Part shown: piece after piece, positions 26,116 to 35,500 of the stretch
Layout: the number at the start of each line of letters is the position of its first letter
How positions within the stretch are numbered: the first letter of the stretch is position 1
Assembly (NCBI RefSeq): GCF_907164905.1
Contig: NZ_CAJRAF010000002.1
Span: 1,364,001-1,428,000 of the forward strand
Reading direction: 5' to 3'
Source: Dyadobacter sp. CECT 9275
GTDB lineage: Bacteria > Bacteroidota > Bacteroidia > Cytophagales > Spirosomataceae
DNA length: 64,000 bases
Program-made: the position numbers and the translations under genes
The notes under the pieces: model-generated
The model's input: only the letters and a program-made list of their open reading frames with translations
Told to the model about the DNA's origin: nothing
The model's database searches: none

Positions 26116-26982
26116 CTAAATATTCAGGGTTCTCCGGTAGTCACTCGGTGTCATGCTTTTCAGCTTTTTAAATTGCCTGTTGAAGTTGGCAAGGTTTGTA
26201 AAACCGCACTCATAAGCCACCTCCACCACCTTCCGATCGTTTTGGGACAACAGCTTACACGCATGCCCGATCCGCACCGTTGTGAGGTACTCCACGAACG
26301 TGACGCGGAACTGCTCCTTGAAAAAATTACAGAACGCCGTTACCCCCATACTGCTTACAGCAGCCATTTCCGGCAGGCTTATGTCCTTGTCAAAATTTTG
26401 CATGATATACCCGGTTATCTTTTTAAACCGGTCGGACGAGCCATAGTGGAAGTTCTGCACAAAACGCGGGCTGGCCAGCAGCTCGTATTCATTGGTGTTG
26501 GACATGATATCAAAAATCAGGAACAGGGAAGATAACCTCTGGAGTCCGTTCATGTCGGGCATTTGTTTGATCAACGCATTGATTTTCTTGCGAGTATCTC
26601 CCAGCAAGGTCATGCCGCGTTCTGACAGCTTTAAAACTTTACGGAAATTTTCGATTTCCGGAATATTCATAAAATCTTCTCCCAGAAAATCATCTGTAAA
26701 GTGTAATACCAAGGCATCCGCTTTATGGTCGGCCCGCCTTTCCAGATAAATAGGATCATTCACCCAGACGTGTGGCAGCAACGAACCCATAAACACCAGG
26801 TCTTCCTCTCCGAAATATCCGATGTGGTCACCGACCATTCGCCTGCCGGTACTTTTGGTAACGAGTACAAACTCATAATGCGCATGGTAATGCCAGGGCG
26901 CAGGAAAGAAATCACCGGTTTCCCGGAAAACTATAAATGATTTGTCGACATCCTGAGGTAGGTGAAATTCAACAGCTTTCAT
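26116..26982 (-). CDS. AraC-family transcriptional regulator with cupin sensor domain
   Basis: 288 residues. The N-terminal half is a cupin-like sensor (DFFPAPWHYHAHYEFVLVTKSTGRRMVGDHIGYFGEEDLVFMGSLLPHVW), the usual sugar-sensing pocket. The C-terminal about 100 residues are the double helix-turn-helix (ISLPEMAAVSSMGVTAFCNFFKEQF...VAYECGFTNLANFNRQFKKLKSMTPSDYRR). It is convergent with the catabolic locus. The 21-bp word 59 bp upstream of its ATG is identical to one upstream of the aldolase at 19488, which suggests autoregulation and control of the distal operon (inference). Confidence 0.9.
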   Translation of the reverse strand: MKAVEFHLPQDVDKSFIVFRETGDFFPAPWHYHAHYEFVLVTKSTGRRMVGDHIGYFGEEDLVFMGSLLPHVWVNDPIYLERRADHKADALVLHFTDDFLGEDFMNIPEIENFRKVLKLSERGMTLLGDTRKKINALIKQMPDMNGLQRLSSLFLIFDIMSNTNEYELLASPRFVQNFHYGSSDRFKKITGYIMQNFDKDISLPEMAAVSSMGVTAFCNFFKEQFRVTFVEYLTTVRIGHACKLLSQNDRKVVEVAYECGFTNLANFNRQFKKLKSMTPSDYRRTLNI

Positions 26983-27040
26983 AGTCCATAAATTTATTGT
27001 TTATGGAAAATAATATAATCATTCAATATTCACCAATTTG

Positions 27041-27061
27041 TGAAAAATAGTATCATAAATA
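27041..27061. promoter_or_regulatory. Candidate AraC operator, copy 2
   Basis: Identical 21-bp word to 19407-19427, here 59 bp upstream of the AraC start, but in the opposite orientation relative to the gene. A GGTGAATATT on the minus strand next to it (27025-27034) also recurs downstream of copy 1 (19456-19465). No other full copy was noticed in the window. Confidence 0.5.
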
Positions 27062-27151
27062 TAGATAAAAGTAGAATGATGTTGCCGTAGTGCGCGGAAA
27101 ACGAACTGGATTTAAAAATCCTGCTCTATGGTCACCAGACCATGTGTAAAA

Positions 27152-28282
27152 TCATATCGTGAGCAGGGGGGATTGGGCAGGGGGCAATTCGGTTAAGCGG
27201 TAAGTGGTACTGCGTCCGCCAGAATCTTCTTTCACCAAAATATTCTGATCGACAAGATTTTGAATATCCCGCAGCGCCGTGTCTTGAGATGACTTGGTAA
27301 TCTTTGCCCACTTGGATGTGTTGAGTTTCCCGGTAAGGCCGTCAAGAAGTTTATTTAACATGATTCTTTGCCGCCGGTTGATATTCTTTCCGCTAAACAT
27401 ATTCCAGTACTGCGATTTTCTGAGCACAGATTCCAAGATTTCATCACTAACTGAAATGGCTCTGTCCAGGCAAGCCAGAAACCACACAAGCCATTCTGTA
27501 ATATCAAGCTCGCCTTTTTGAGTTTTTTCCAGAATGTCGTAATATTTGTTTCTTTCAACTCTGATCTGTGCAGACATGCTGTAAAAGCGCTGGGAGGTCT
27601 TGTCGGATCGTGCCAATTGCATGTCAGCAATCGTGCGAGCTATGCGTCCGTTACCATCGGCAAATGGATGTATCGTGACAAACCATAAATGTGCAATAGC
27701 TGCTTTGATTACCGGGTCATTGCTCTTATCATTGTTGAACCACGCTATAAACTGATGCATCTCTGATGGAATTTTATCCGAAACGGGAGCCTCAAAGTGA
27801 ACTTTTTCCTTTCCCAACACACCTGACACAACCTGTATAGGGCCGCTAGAACCGTCTCGCCAGTTCCCTGTCGTGATTTTAAACATCCCGCTTCTGCCTG
27901 TTGGAAAAAGTGCTGAGTGCCAACCAAACAATCTTTCCTCTGTAAGTTCTTTCGAAAAGTTGCTTGTTGCATCCATCAGCATTTCCACCACACCTTCAAC
28001 ATTACGATCAGCAGTGGACAGCCCGCTTGCATCCATTCCAAGTTTTCGGGCAATGGAAGAGCGTACTTGTTCCGGGTCCAGGATTTCTCCCTCTATTTCG
28101 TTTGACTTAAGCACATCTAAAGTAAGCGTCTGTAAAACTGCTTCCTCCCTTAACGAAAAGCCAAGAGTCTCCATCTTGCCAATAAGCCGACCTTGTTTGT
28201 TTCTTATTGAAGCCAAAGGTTGGATGATAACATTATTATCGCAGGAGAATTTTGGCCAGAGTGCTTTTTGATGGATGTACAT
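27152..28282 (-). CDS. Fic-family AMP-transferase with N-terminal inhibitory motif and C-terminal winged helix
   Basis: 376 residues. The Fic core HxFx(D/E)GNGRxxR is intact as HPFADGNGRIAR (H205). Residues 60-65, S-N-E-I-E-G, match the (S/T)xxxE(G/N) inhibitory helix placed before the Fic core (class II). The start MYIHQKALWPKF is typical of Fic proteins with a DUF4172-type N-terminus, and the C-terminus (ITKSSQDTALRDIQNLVDQNILVKEDSGGRSTTYRL) is a winged helix-turn-helix. I chose ATG 28282 because GGAG lies 7 bp upstream; ATG 28297 lies before that site. It is a stand-alone gene with no antitoxin neighbour. It probably AMPylates a cellular protein and may regulate its own promoter. Confidence 0.88.
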   Translation of the reverse strand: MYIHQKALWPKFSCDNNVIIQPLASIRNKQGRLIGKMETLGFSLREEAVLQTLTLDVLKSNEIEGEILDPEQVRSSIARKLGMDASGLSTADRNVEGVVEMLMDATSNFSKELTEERLFGWHSALFPTGRSGMFKITTGNWRDGSSGPIQVVSGVLGKEKVHFEAPVSDKIPSEMHQFIAWFNNDKSNDPVIKAAIAHLWFVTIHPFADGNGRIARTIADMQLARSDKTSQRFYSMSAQIRVERNKYYDILEKTQKGELDITEWLVWFLACLDRAISVSDEILESVLRKSQYWNMFSGKNINRRQRIMLNKLLDGLTGKLNTSKWAKITKSSQDTALRDIQNLVDQNILVKEDSGGRSTTYRLTELPPAQSPLLTI

Positions 28283-28285
28283 ATT

Positions 28286-28332
28286 TATTCTCCGCATTTA
28301 ATGCGTTGAATGTAGTCTATATTCTCCGCATT
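28286..28332. repeat. 13-bp direct repeat at the Fic gene start
   Basis: TATTCTCCGCATT occurs at 28286-28298 and again at 28320-28332, 34 bp apart. The first copy, read on the minus strand, contains the likely Shine-Dalgarno (GGAG) of the fic gene. Two phased copies in front of a gene encoding a winged helix could be an operator. Confidence 0.45.
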
Positions 28333-28389
28333 ATCAAGCTTATTCCAGGCAGGAATCTGGGGCAGAAGAGATGGGAAAAGGACAATCCC

Positions 28390-28437
28390 TTCCTTCCTTC
28401 CTTCCTTCCTTCCTTCCTTCCTTCCTTCCTTCCTTCC
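28390..28437. repeat. (TTCC)12 tetranucleotide microsatellite
   Basis: Twelve perfect, uninterrupted TTCC units, 48 bp, between the divergent fic gene (starts 28282) and the receptor gene (starts 28528). Such tracts vary in length by slipped-strand mispairing. It is not in a credible coding frame; the ORF through it gives only PSFL repeats. Confidence 0.95.
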
Positions 28438-28527
28438 CGATCACATCCTTAATAATAACTAACAAATCATGAACCCGATCTGCCATTTTCAGATTACTTT
28501 TGTTCTTTCTTATAAAGAAGGGCCTCC

Positions 28528-30312
28528 TTGAAGAAGATATTCTTAATTTTTATCCTTTTGTTGCCTCTTCATGCTGTGGTTGCCCAGGTGCCCTACCTCC
28601 TGACCGACAGTGTATCTGCACAAATAAAAAATTACGAACTACTACCTGACAAAGGTTATACCATTCACCAGATTCTTTCCGATACCACCTTTCGCTTTAT
28701 TTCAAACGATTCACTGCGCCCGGGAAAAGAAACAGCCTACTGGCTCAGGCTAAAAATTGAGAATCCCTTTTTTTACGACCAGCATTTTGATCTTTGGCTT
28801 CGCCCCTATTTTAAAAATACACTTTATTATTTTGACAGCAACGACCGGAAATGGGTCGCCCGGGAAACAGGTATTAAATCAAGGTCCGATTATCGCAAGC
28901 GCGGGGTGTTAACAATGCCCTTCATTTTACAGGGACAAACTACAAATGTATTGTATGTTAAAACGGACCTACCGCCATCCGGTAAATACGCCCCGGCATT
29001 CAAACCAAAAATAGTGCTCAAACAACAAAAGGCCAGTATTCAGGAAGAGCGAATCGTATGGATTGCCTGGGTAGCCTCGCTGGTGGTACTGTTGCTGTTT
29101 TTTCTCAACAATTTATATGTCTATTTCAGCTTCCGGGACCGAACAATTTTATATTATCTCATCGCACAGCTCGGCGGAATCATCTATATAACTTCATACC
29201 GGGAGTTTTTTACAGGTTTTTTTAATGGCCCCGTTTTCACCTTCCAGCTGAAACCCAACGGGTTCATTGCTTATTTTAACCTGAATTTTTTGCTGATGTA
29301 CATCAGTCTCATACTGATCATGTATGGCATTGTGCAATTCACAAGATCCTATCTGGAAACGCCCAAAAACCTTCCTGTACATGACAAAGTACTAAAATAC
29401 GGGCTGATCTTTTACCTGGCGGTCACCGGCACCATTACCTTACTGAATGTAAGCGTAATATGCCTGCTCGGAGTTTCTACGGTGTACGAGAATATCCTGG
29501 CGCTCCTGCTGATATGCGCTGTCCTGTTTGCCTCTGTATCCGGTTATCGCCGAAGGCTCCGTACGGCGGGTCCGTTTTTAGTGGCCAATACAGTGCCGCT
29601 GGTTTTTATAATTTGTACCACTTTGTTCCATGTTTTTGTGAGCCATAGCCGTACTGACGAAACATTTCTTCCCGACCTCAGCATCGTTGCACAGGCATTT
29701 GGTTTCTCGGTGGCGCTGGTTGCCCGTACAAGACTGCTGCAAAACGATTTGAACCAGAAAAAGTTAGAAGCGAACCAGCTGGAATTTGACCTTCGTGAGA
29801 TTACCCTGCAGCAAAGATTTATGAAACTGGAAAATGAAAAAATCAATGCCGAAATCAATGAGGAAAAAATCAGAAATGAACTTCTGAATCAAACCCTGGA
29901 AGTGAACCAACGTGAACTGGCATCCACAACATTGTACATCGTGCAAAAAAACAAAATGCTTGCCAAACTAAAAAAGCAAATCCACGACTCGAATGCCGAC
30001 AACAAAAACGAGAATATTAAAGACATTGAATCCCTGCTGAACAGCAACCTGTATCTTGACTCAGACTGGTCAAAGTTCAAACTGCATTTCGAACAGGTCC
30101 ATCCCAATTTTTTCTCTGACCTCATTGCCAGATATCCTTCTCTGACCAAGAATGAAATAAGGCTCTTCGCATATTTTCACATCAATCTTTCTACGAAGGA
30201 AATTGCTGCATTACTGAACGTAGACCCGGGCAGTGTACGACGCGCCAAAAGTCGGCTTTACAAAAAGATAGCTATTCTTGGCGCGGATGAAACTCAAAGG
30301 AAGATGAACTGA
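28528..30312 (+). CDS. 7TMR-DISM receptor with coiled coil and LuxR-like DNA-binding domain
   Basis: 594 residues. Signal peptide (MKKIFLIFILLLPLHAVVAQ), then a 7TMR-DISM extracellular sensor domain with a carbohydrate-binding-like sandwich (TAYWLRLKIENPFFYDQHFDLWLRPYF). A seven-helix membrane region follows (about residues 175-400), then a coiled coil (LNQKKLEANQLEFDLREITLQQRF...). The C-terminus is a LuxR-like helix-turn-helix (LTKNEIRLFAYFHINLSTKEIAALLNVDPGSVRRAKSRLYKKI). It starts at TTG 28528, preceded by AAGAAGGG; an in-frame stop at 28513 excludes longer forms. It would link an extracellular signal directly to DNA binding at the membrane. The C-terminus resembles that of 31821-32465. 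Confidence 0.88.
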   Translation: MKKIFLIFILLLPLHAVVAQVPYLLTDSVSAQIKNYELLPDKGYTIHQILSDTTFRFISNDSLRPGKETAYWLRLKIENPFFYDQHFDLWLRPYFKNTLYYFDSNDRKWVARETGIKSRSDYRKRGVLTMPFILQGQTTNVLYVKTDLPPSGKYAPAFKPKIVLKQQKASIQEERIVWIAWVASLVVLLLFFLNNLYVYFSFRDRTILYYLIAQLGGIIYITSYREFFTGFFNGPVFTFQLKPNGFIAYFNLNFLLMYISLILIMYGIVQFTRSYLETPKNLPVHDKVLKYGLIFYLAVTGTITLLNVSVICLLGVSTVYENILALLLICAVLFASVSGYRRRLRTAGPFLVANTVPLVFIICTTLFHVFVSHSRTDETFLPDLSIVAQAFGFSVALVARTRLLQNDLNQKKLEANQLEFDLREITLQQRFMKLENEKINAEINEEKIRNELLNQTLEVNQRELASTTLYIVQKNKMLAKLKKQIHDSNADNKNENIKDIESLLNSNLYLDSDWSKFKLHFEQVHPNFFSDLIARYPSLTKNEIRLFAYFHINLSTKEIAALLNVDPGSVRRAKSRLYKKIAILGADETQRKMN

Positions 30313-30349
30313 AGTCTCTTCCAAAAGCCCATTGATTCAAATGCATTTT

Positions 30350-30397
30350 ACAATTATGTATATCACTGCAAGTCACTTACTGATATATACAAATTGT
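30350..30397. terminator. Imperfect inverted repeat between convergent genes
   Basis: ACAATTATGTATATCA at 30350-30365 pairs, with a one-base slip, with TGATATATACAAATTGT at 30381-30397. It lies between the receptor gene and the convergent phosphotransferase gene. The stem is AT-rich, so a terminator role is weakly supported. Confidence 0.3.
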
Positions 30398-30442
30398 TTC
30401 ATAGTTTGAGTTTCTATCACTACCCTCTCAGGTTGTTTAACT

Positions 30443-31447
30443 TCAAATCTCAACATCCTTCGTCCAGAATGATTTAACGATATGTTTTAAAATACCCAGA
30501 TAGGATTTAACATGAGGAGCCTGGGTGTAAAGTGTAAATTGGTCATGAGTCGTATGAAATCCCATATAGAAAAGCCAGAAGCCAAAAGAAAGGTATGGAA
30601 CCGCAGCAAGCTCCACCTCACTGATGGAGCGATGATTCCTGTAACCTTCTAAGAATATGGTGTATGCCTCATCCGCAGCCGGTTGCGTCATCCTTCCTGT
30701 GTACACTTCTAAAACCAAATATTGCCAAAAGGTCATAATATCATTCACCAGCCAGCCATAACCCATAAAATCAAAATCAAATAACGTAATCCGGTCATTT
30801 TCAAAATGGAAATTTTTGGGAAGAAAATCAAAATGACAATATCCAGCTGAAAAGTCAGCAGTATCCATAAGTAATAGCTGATCTTTCGCAATCCTGGCTT
30901 TCTCACTTAACCAATTGTATCCTTCCGGATCATCCCTAAAAGAACCACCTATCATTCTTAAAGGATTGTCGATGGTAGTTTCAAAGTTAAAGTTCCATCG
31001 CGCTCCTACTTCCGGCATATTTGAGGACACATGATGGAAGCGTGCCATTTCCTTACCAAGATTTAATAACTGGTTTTCATTGAGCACCCTCACCACTTTT
31101 CCCGCAGCATAACTGAACAATACCTAATGCCTCAATCCTTCCACTGCTTCAATACTTAAAATTGCTTGTCCTGAAACGTCCAAAATCGGATAAGACACCG
31201 AAACCCCGGCATGCTTCAGTGTTTGTAATATCAGCACCTCTTCTTTTATCTGAGCCAAACTCCGGTGAGAACAACGATATATCCTTAGAATAAAACGGTC
31301 ATCGCCAGATTCAACAAGATAGGTGTCTCCAACACCCCGGACTAACAGTTTACATTGGATTACCTCAATGTCGTATTTATCTGAAATGAGTGCAGACAAA
31401 GCATCAGGGCAAAGCGTAGAGTAAGTGGCGGGGAATATAGGCTTCAT
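30443..31447 (-). pseudogene. Aminoglycoside-phosphotransferase/homoserine-kinase-type kinase interrupted by one in-frame amber codon
   Basis: The minus-strand frame reads MKPIFPATYSTLCPDALSAL...EAVEGLRH, then TAG at 31124-31126, then VLFSYAAGKVVRVLNENQL in the same frame to a stop at 30443. Both parts together give about 335 residues, the normal length of APH-family kinases. The N-lobe is on the 5' part (FILRIYRCSHRSLAQIKEEVLILQTL). The catalytic loop CHFDFLPKNFHF and the metal-binding LFDFDFMGYG are on the 3' part. No frameshift or deletion is seen, so this is a recent nonsense mutation, a sequencing error, or readthrough. A TTG at 31120 could re-initiate but would give a kinase lacking its N-lobe. 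Confidence 0.82.
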
Positions 31448-31820
31448 ATGGCAAAGATAGAGCTAAGCATCGGCAAGTCTATAAAGTCCGATAATTTGAG
31501 AGGCCAAATTGTCAGCTAGAACGGTTTCGTCCATACCTGAAATAGGACCACTGGTCGTCGGCGTTCACTTTACTATTACTGCTCTACTCATGAGTCGTAA
31601 TTCTTAACCCCGAATTCATCCCTCAACCCAAGTTATCCACAAAATATTTTTTTTGTCCATACTTTGTCCATGCCCGATTTTAGCCTCTCAGGCAGAAACA
31701 GGGTTGTTTTGTGCTTCCTTTTTCATATCCGGCCTGGCTGCTACCATTATCAAGACCTCTCTTACAAGAATCGCCCTAACTCATAACTCTTAATTCTTAA
31801 CTCATACCCTCCCATTGTTC
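31448..31820. other. Intergenic gap without a recognised gene
   Basis: About 370 bp between two divergent genes. No credible ORF or RNA gene was seen. The right part contains a short low-complexity stretch (CTCATAACTCTTAATTCTTAACTCAT, in two blocks at 31780-31806). A TTTTTTTTGTCCATACTTTG at 31649-31668 is weakly promoter-like for the plus-strand gene. Confidence 0.5.
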
Positions 31821-32465
31821 ATGAACAAGCAACCGATCATCTACTATTTCCTGATCGAACTGATCGTCGTGATTAGTATCAGTTTTTACGGCCCATTTTT
31901 TAAGGACCTGACGGGCATGTATGGTTTACCCATAGCGGTCCTGCTGTATGTGATCCTCACGCAGGCCATTGCCATATCAGCTGTACTAACATTACAATAT
32001 ATTAAGAAAAAAAGTGGCTCCCTCCCACCTATACATACGGACACAAACAGCGAACCTGAAAAAGACTCGTCCCCTCTTACTAATGTAGCCCTCCCTGTCA
32101 AACTTCCCGGACGATCCCATTCGGCGACCGAGGTGCAACAGCCCTTAGTCGTTGAATCGGGGTCAGCCGGTAATCCATTGTCTGTTGCAGAACGCAGCAA
32201 GCTTAAGATCAATTTTGAACTGACCCATCCCGATTTTTTCGATAACCGTAAGAAACAGCACCCGTACCTGTCTAACAACGAAATATGGCTGCTGGTCTAC
32301 TATGATCTCAAATTGTCAACAAAAGAAATTGCGGCCATCCTCAATATTGACTCCGCGAGCGTACGCAGAGCCAAGACCAGGATGCAGAGAAAACTCCGTC
32401 AACACGGTACTGAACCTGCAGACGACCCGTCGGATCCGATGAACGACATACCTGAAAGCGGTTGA
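31821..32465 (+). CDS. Membrane-anchored LuxR-like helix-turn-helix regulator
   Basis: 214 residues. Two hydrophobic helices come first (about 6-27 and 34-62), followed by a positively charged boundary (QYIKKKSG), a flexible linker rich in Pro and Ser, and a C-terminal helix-turn-helix (HPYLSNNEIWLLVYYDLKLSTKEIAAILNIDSASVRRAKTRMQRKL). The C-terminal ~80 residues, beginning FELTHPDFF, parallel the end of the 7TMR-DISM protein at 28528 (FEQVHPNFF). There is no receiver or kinase domain. ATG 31821 is chosen over TTG 31815. It lies 61 bp upstream of the giant beta-helix gene and may control it (inference). Confidence 0.8.
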   Translation: MNKQPIIYYFLIELIVVISISFYGPFFKDLTGMYGLPIAVLLYVILTQAIAISAVLTLQYIKKKSGSLPPIHTDTNSEPEKDSSPLTNVALPVKLPGRSHSATEVQQPLVVESGSAGNPLSVAERSKLKINFELTHPDFFDNRKKQHPYLSNNEIWLLVYYDLKLSTKEIAAILNIDSASVRRAKTRMQRKLRQHGTEPADDPSDPMNDIPESG

Positions 32466-32526
32466 GATTCCTTTTCACAAAACCCGTCTGTCCCACCTTT
32501 TATATCAGAAAATTCAAAAAACAACC

Positions 32527-35500
32527 ATGCATTTAAAGCAAACACACCGAACAAAAAGTAATCTTTCACCCCGTTTCAGCCAGGCAATTATGCTGATCCT
32601 AATCCTCTTAGGAAGCATCGATGCCAGCGCAACCCGCCGTTATGTGGACGCCTCCAGCACCGCCCCTACGCCCGACGGCCTCAGTTGGGCCACAGCCTAT
32701 ACAAAATTTGAAGATGCCGTTACTGCCGCCGTCAGTGGCGATGTGATCTGGGTAGCCAAAGGAACCTACCAGCCAGCCTTCGAGGCCAGTTATACGCTCA
32801 AGGCCGGCGTAGAGATCTACGGCGGTTTCACCAATACCGATACGGACATAAGCCAGCGGGACTGGGAAGCTAATGTGACCAAACTGAAGGGCAACGGCAA
32901 CAGCGTATTTTATATTAAAGAGGTGCGGAATAACCCGGTGTTGGATGGCTTTACAATTTGCGAGGGCATAAACAGGCTCGACTATGCCGGTGGGATGTGT
33001 ATTTTATCTTCCTCACCGACACTTCGTAACCTGATTATCCGCGACAATCTCTTTTTTGACAGTGCCTTTAACCCCTCACTCTATCCATTCGGTGCAGGTA
33101 TGTTTAACTTTAATTCCACAACGGTTCTTACCAACGTTAAGTTTATTGATAACATCTGCAATTCCGCTACTTCTATGGCCATCGGTGGCGGATTGGCCAA
33201 CGTTTTCCATTCCAGTGTGGTAATGAACGATGTGGTTTTCTCTGGGAACAAATGTATTTCGGCTAATAATTTATCCCTGGGCGGAGGAATGGCTAATGAT
33301 AATCAATCTAGTGCGGTATTGAACAATGTGACTTTCTCAGACAATAAATGCATTTCGGCTAATAATTTTTCCCTGGGCGGAGGAATGGCTAATAATAATC
33401 AATCTAGTGCGGTATTGAACAATGTGATTTTCTCAGACAACAAATGCATTTCGTCTGATGGCGACAAGTCCTATGCCTATGGAGCCGGGTTCTACTGCTC
33501 CGAGTCATCTCTTACTTTAGATAAGGTTGTGTTCTCTAAAAACGTGAGCGAGGCAGGCACGGGCACCTATGGCGGAGCCGTTTACATTGCATACACTCCG
33601 ACCGACAAGCCCTCCTTGCTTACCAACGTGGTTTTTGATCAGAACTCGGCTTTATACGGGGCTGCTGTATATTGTAAGTATTCGACCGTTACCATGGCAC
33701 ACGCCACGGCTTCGAATAATATCGGAAATTACAGTTGGTGCTACGCATTTACCGGAGTCGCTGCTACCGTAACCATCGGCAACAGTGTCTTTTATAATAA
33801 TCGAAGGGATCTCTTTTTTAGTAATCCGGTATCTACCGCCGTCAGAAACTCTTTCATAAACCCTCAAGGTACCGAAATCACTCCTGTTAATTCAATCTCG
33901 AGCGATTTTTCCCCGTTTTTGAATGAAGGCGTTCCGGCGGGCCCAGACGGTATCTGGATGACGGCGGACGACGGACTACGCCTGGTCTATGATGCCGTAG
34001 TAACACCCATAGACAAGGCGGAAACCATTACTTCTGAACTTTATTCTGCCTCGGTTGTCAGTGCGTCGGGAACGGACATCCGGGGCGTTCCCAGGCCGCA
34101 GGGCGCTGCCAACGATATGGGTGCCTACGAAGGCGGTGTGGATCGGGCCATTATCTACGTAGATGTTTCGAATACATCTGCAGTACATGACGGAACCTCA
34201 TGGTCCACTGCTTTTAACAAATTAGAGGATGCGTTGGATCCGACAATTGTCGGTTCGGGAGGGTCGGTGTGGGTCGCCAAAGGAACCTATCAGCCTGAGG
34301 AAGGCAAATCGTTCATGATGCTCCCACTGAGCAGGATATATGGAGGATTTAAGAATACCGATACCGAGTTCGAACAGCGGGATTGGGTAAATAACCAAAC
34401 GATCCTGCAGGGCAACGGCAGCCATGTCATCAAGAACGTTAACAGTGGCGTCGATCCGCCGATTACCGGCAAATCGGAGCTTGACGGGTTTACCATTACC
34501 GGAGGCAACGGAGGAGCAACAGGAGGAGGAGGAATGTACAACTATAGGTGTTCCCCAACCATTTCAAATTCAATATTTGATCAAAACGAAACCGATCTGA
34601 GAGGTGGAGCCGTTTATAATGATCTCAGTTCCCCCTGGTTCAGGAATGTATCCTTTACCGGCAACAGCAGTAACAACGGCGATGGTGGCGCAATTTATAA
34701 TAATGGCGGATCGACGGCATATGACAACGTAATTTTCAGCAACAATAAGGCCGACAACGGCTATGGAGGTGCAGTTGTTGCCGATCGCGTAACGATGGTA
34801 ATGAACAACGCCGTTTTTGAATCCAATCATGCAGCCAACGGAGGAGCCATTTCATCGATCCAGTCAACGGTGGATATTACCAACTCCGTATTCGTTGGCA
34901 ACCAGGCCACCACTTCTTCGGCCGTCATGTACAACACAGGCATAAAGCTTCATATCACCCATGCGACCTTCCTGAATAATATCGCCACGGACGAGCTAAT
35001 ATCTGAGCATGGCGCGTCAATATATTCATACACTTCCATTATCAACAGCGTCTTCAAAGGAGGAGCACCCATTGGTAGCTACCCGGTTGTCTCGTATACT
35101 ACTTTAGGAACCGTGCGGTCGGGAATAGCCAACGAGGTAAAAACAACTGATTTGTTTGTTAACGAAAACCTTCCCAAAGGAGCGGACGGAATCTGGTTCA
35201 CTGAGGATGATGGATTACAACTGGCTTATGACGTGGATACCTCGCCGGCAACGGCGATCAATTCGGGCAAGACCGTCGTCGAGGCTGATGGTAATACCTC
35301 AATCACCGACGTTGCACTAAAAGATATTACCGGTTTCCCGAGACCATCCGGAATGGGTTACGACAAGGGTGCCTACGAATATCGATACCCAGTCGGTGTT
35401 GCCAGTCACCTCTATGTGGATGCGTCCAATACAGCAGATCCGAGAGACGGAAAAACCTGGGGGCGGGCTTATAACAATCTTGACCTGGCTCTGGCTGACC

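Noticed and set aside
26065..26535. 156-residue plus-strand ORF near 26.1 kb.
   Set aside because: Antisense shadow of the AraC gene; its translation has no domain pattern, whereas the minus strand gives a full AraC protein.
27152..28282. A toxin-antitoxin or phage-defence module at the Fic gene.
   Set aside because: No antitoxin, nuclease or defence gene is adjacent; the neighbours are an AraC regulator and a sensor receptor.
28252..28452. Plus-strand ORF of 66 residues across the TTCC tract.
   Set aside because: Its C-terminal part is PSFL repeats produced by the microsatellite; it overlaps the fic start and has no protein-like content.
30443..31120. Treating the 3' half of the kinase as a separate gene starting at TTG.
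   Set aside because: It is in the same frame as the 5' half, separated only by one TAG, and lacks the N-lobe needed for ATP binding.
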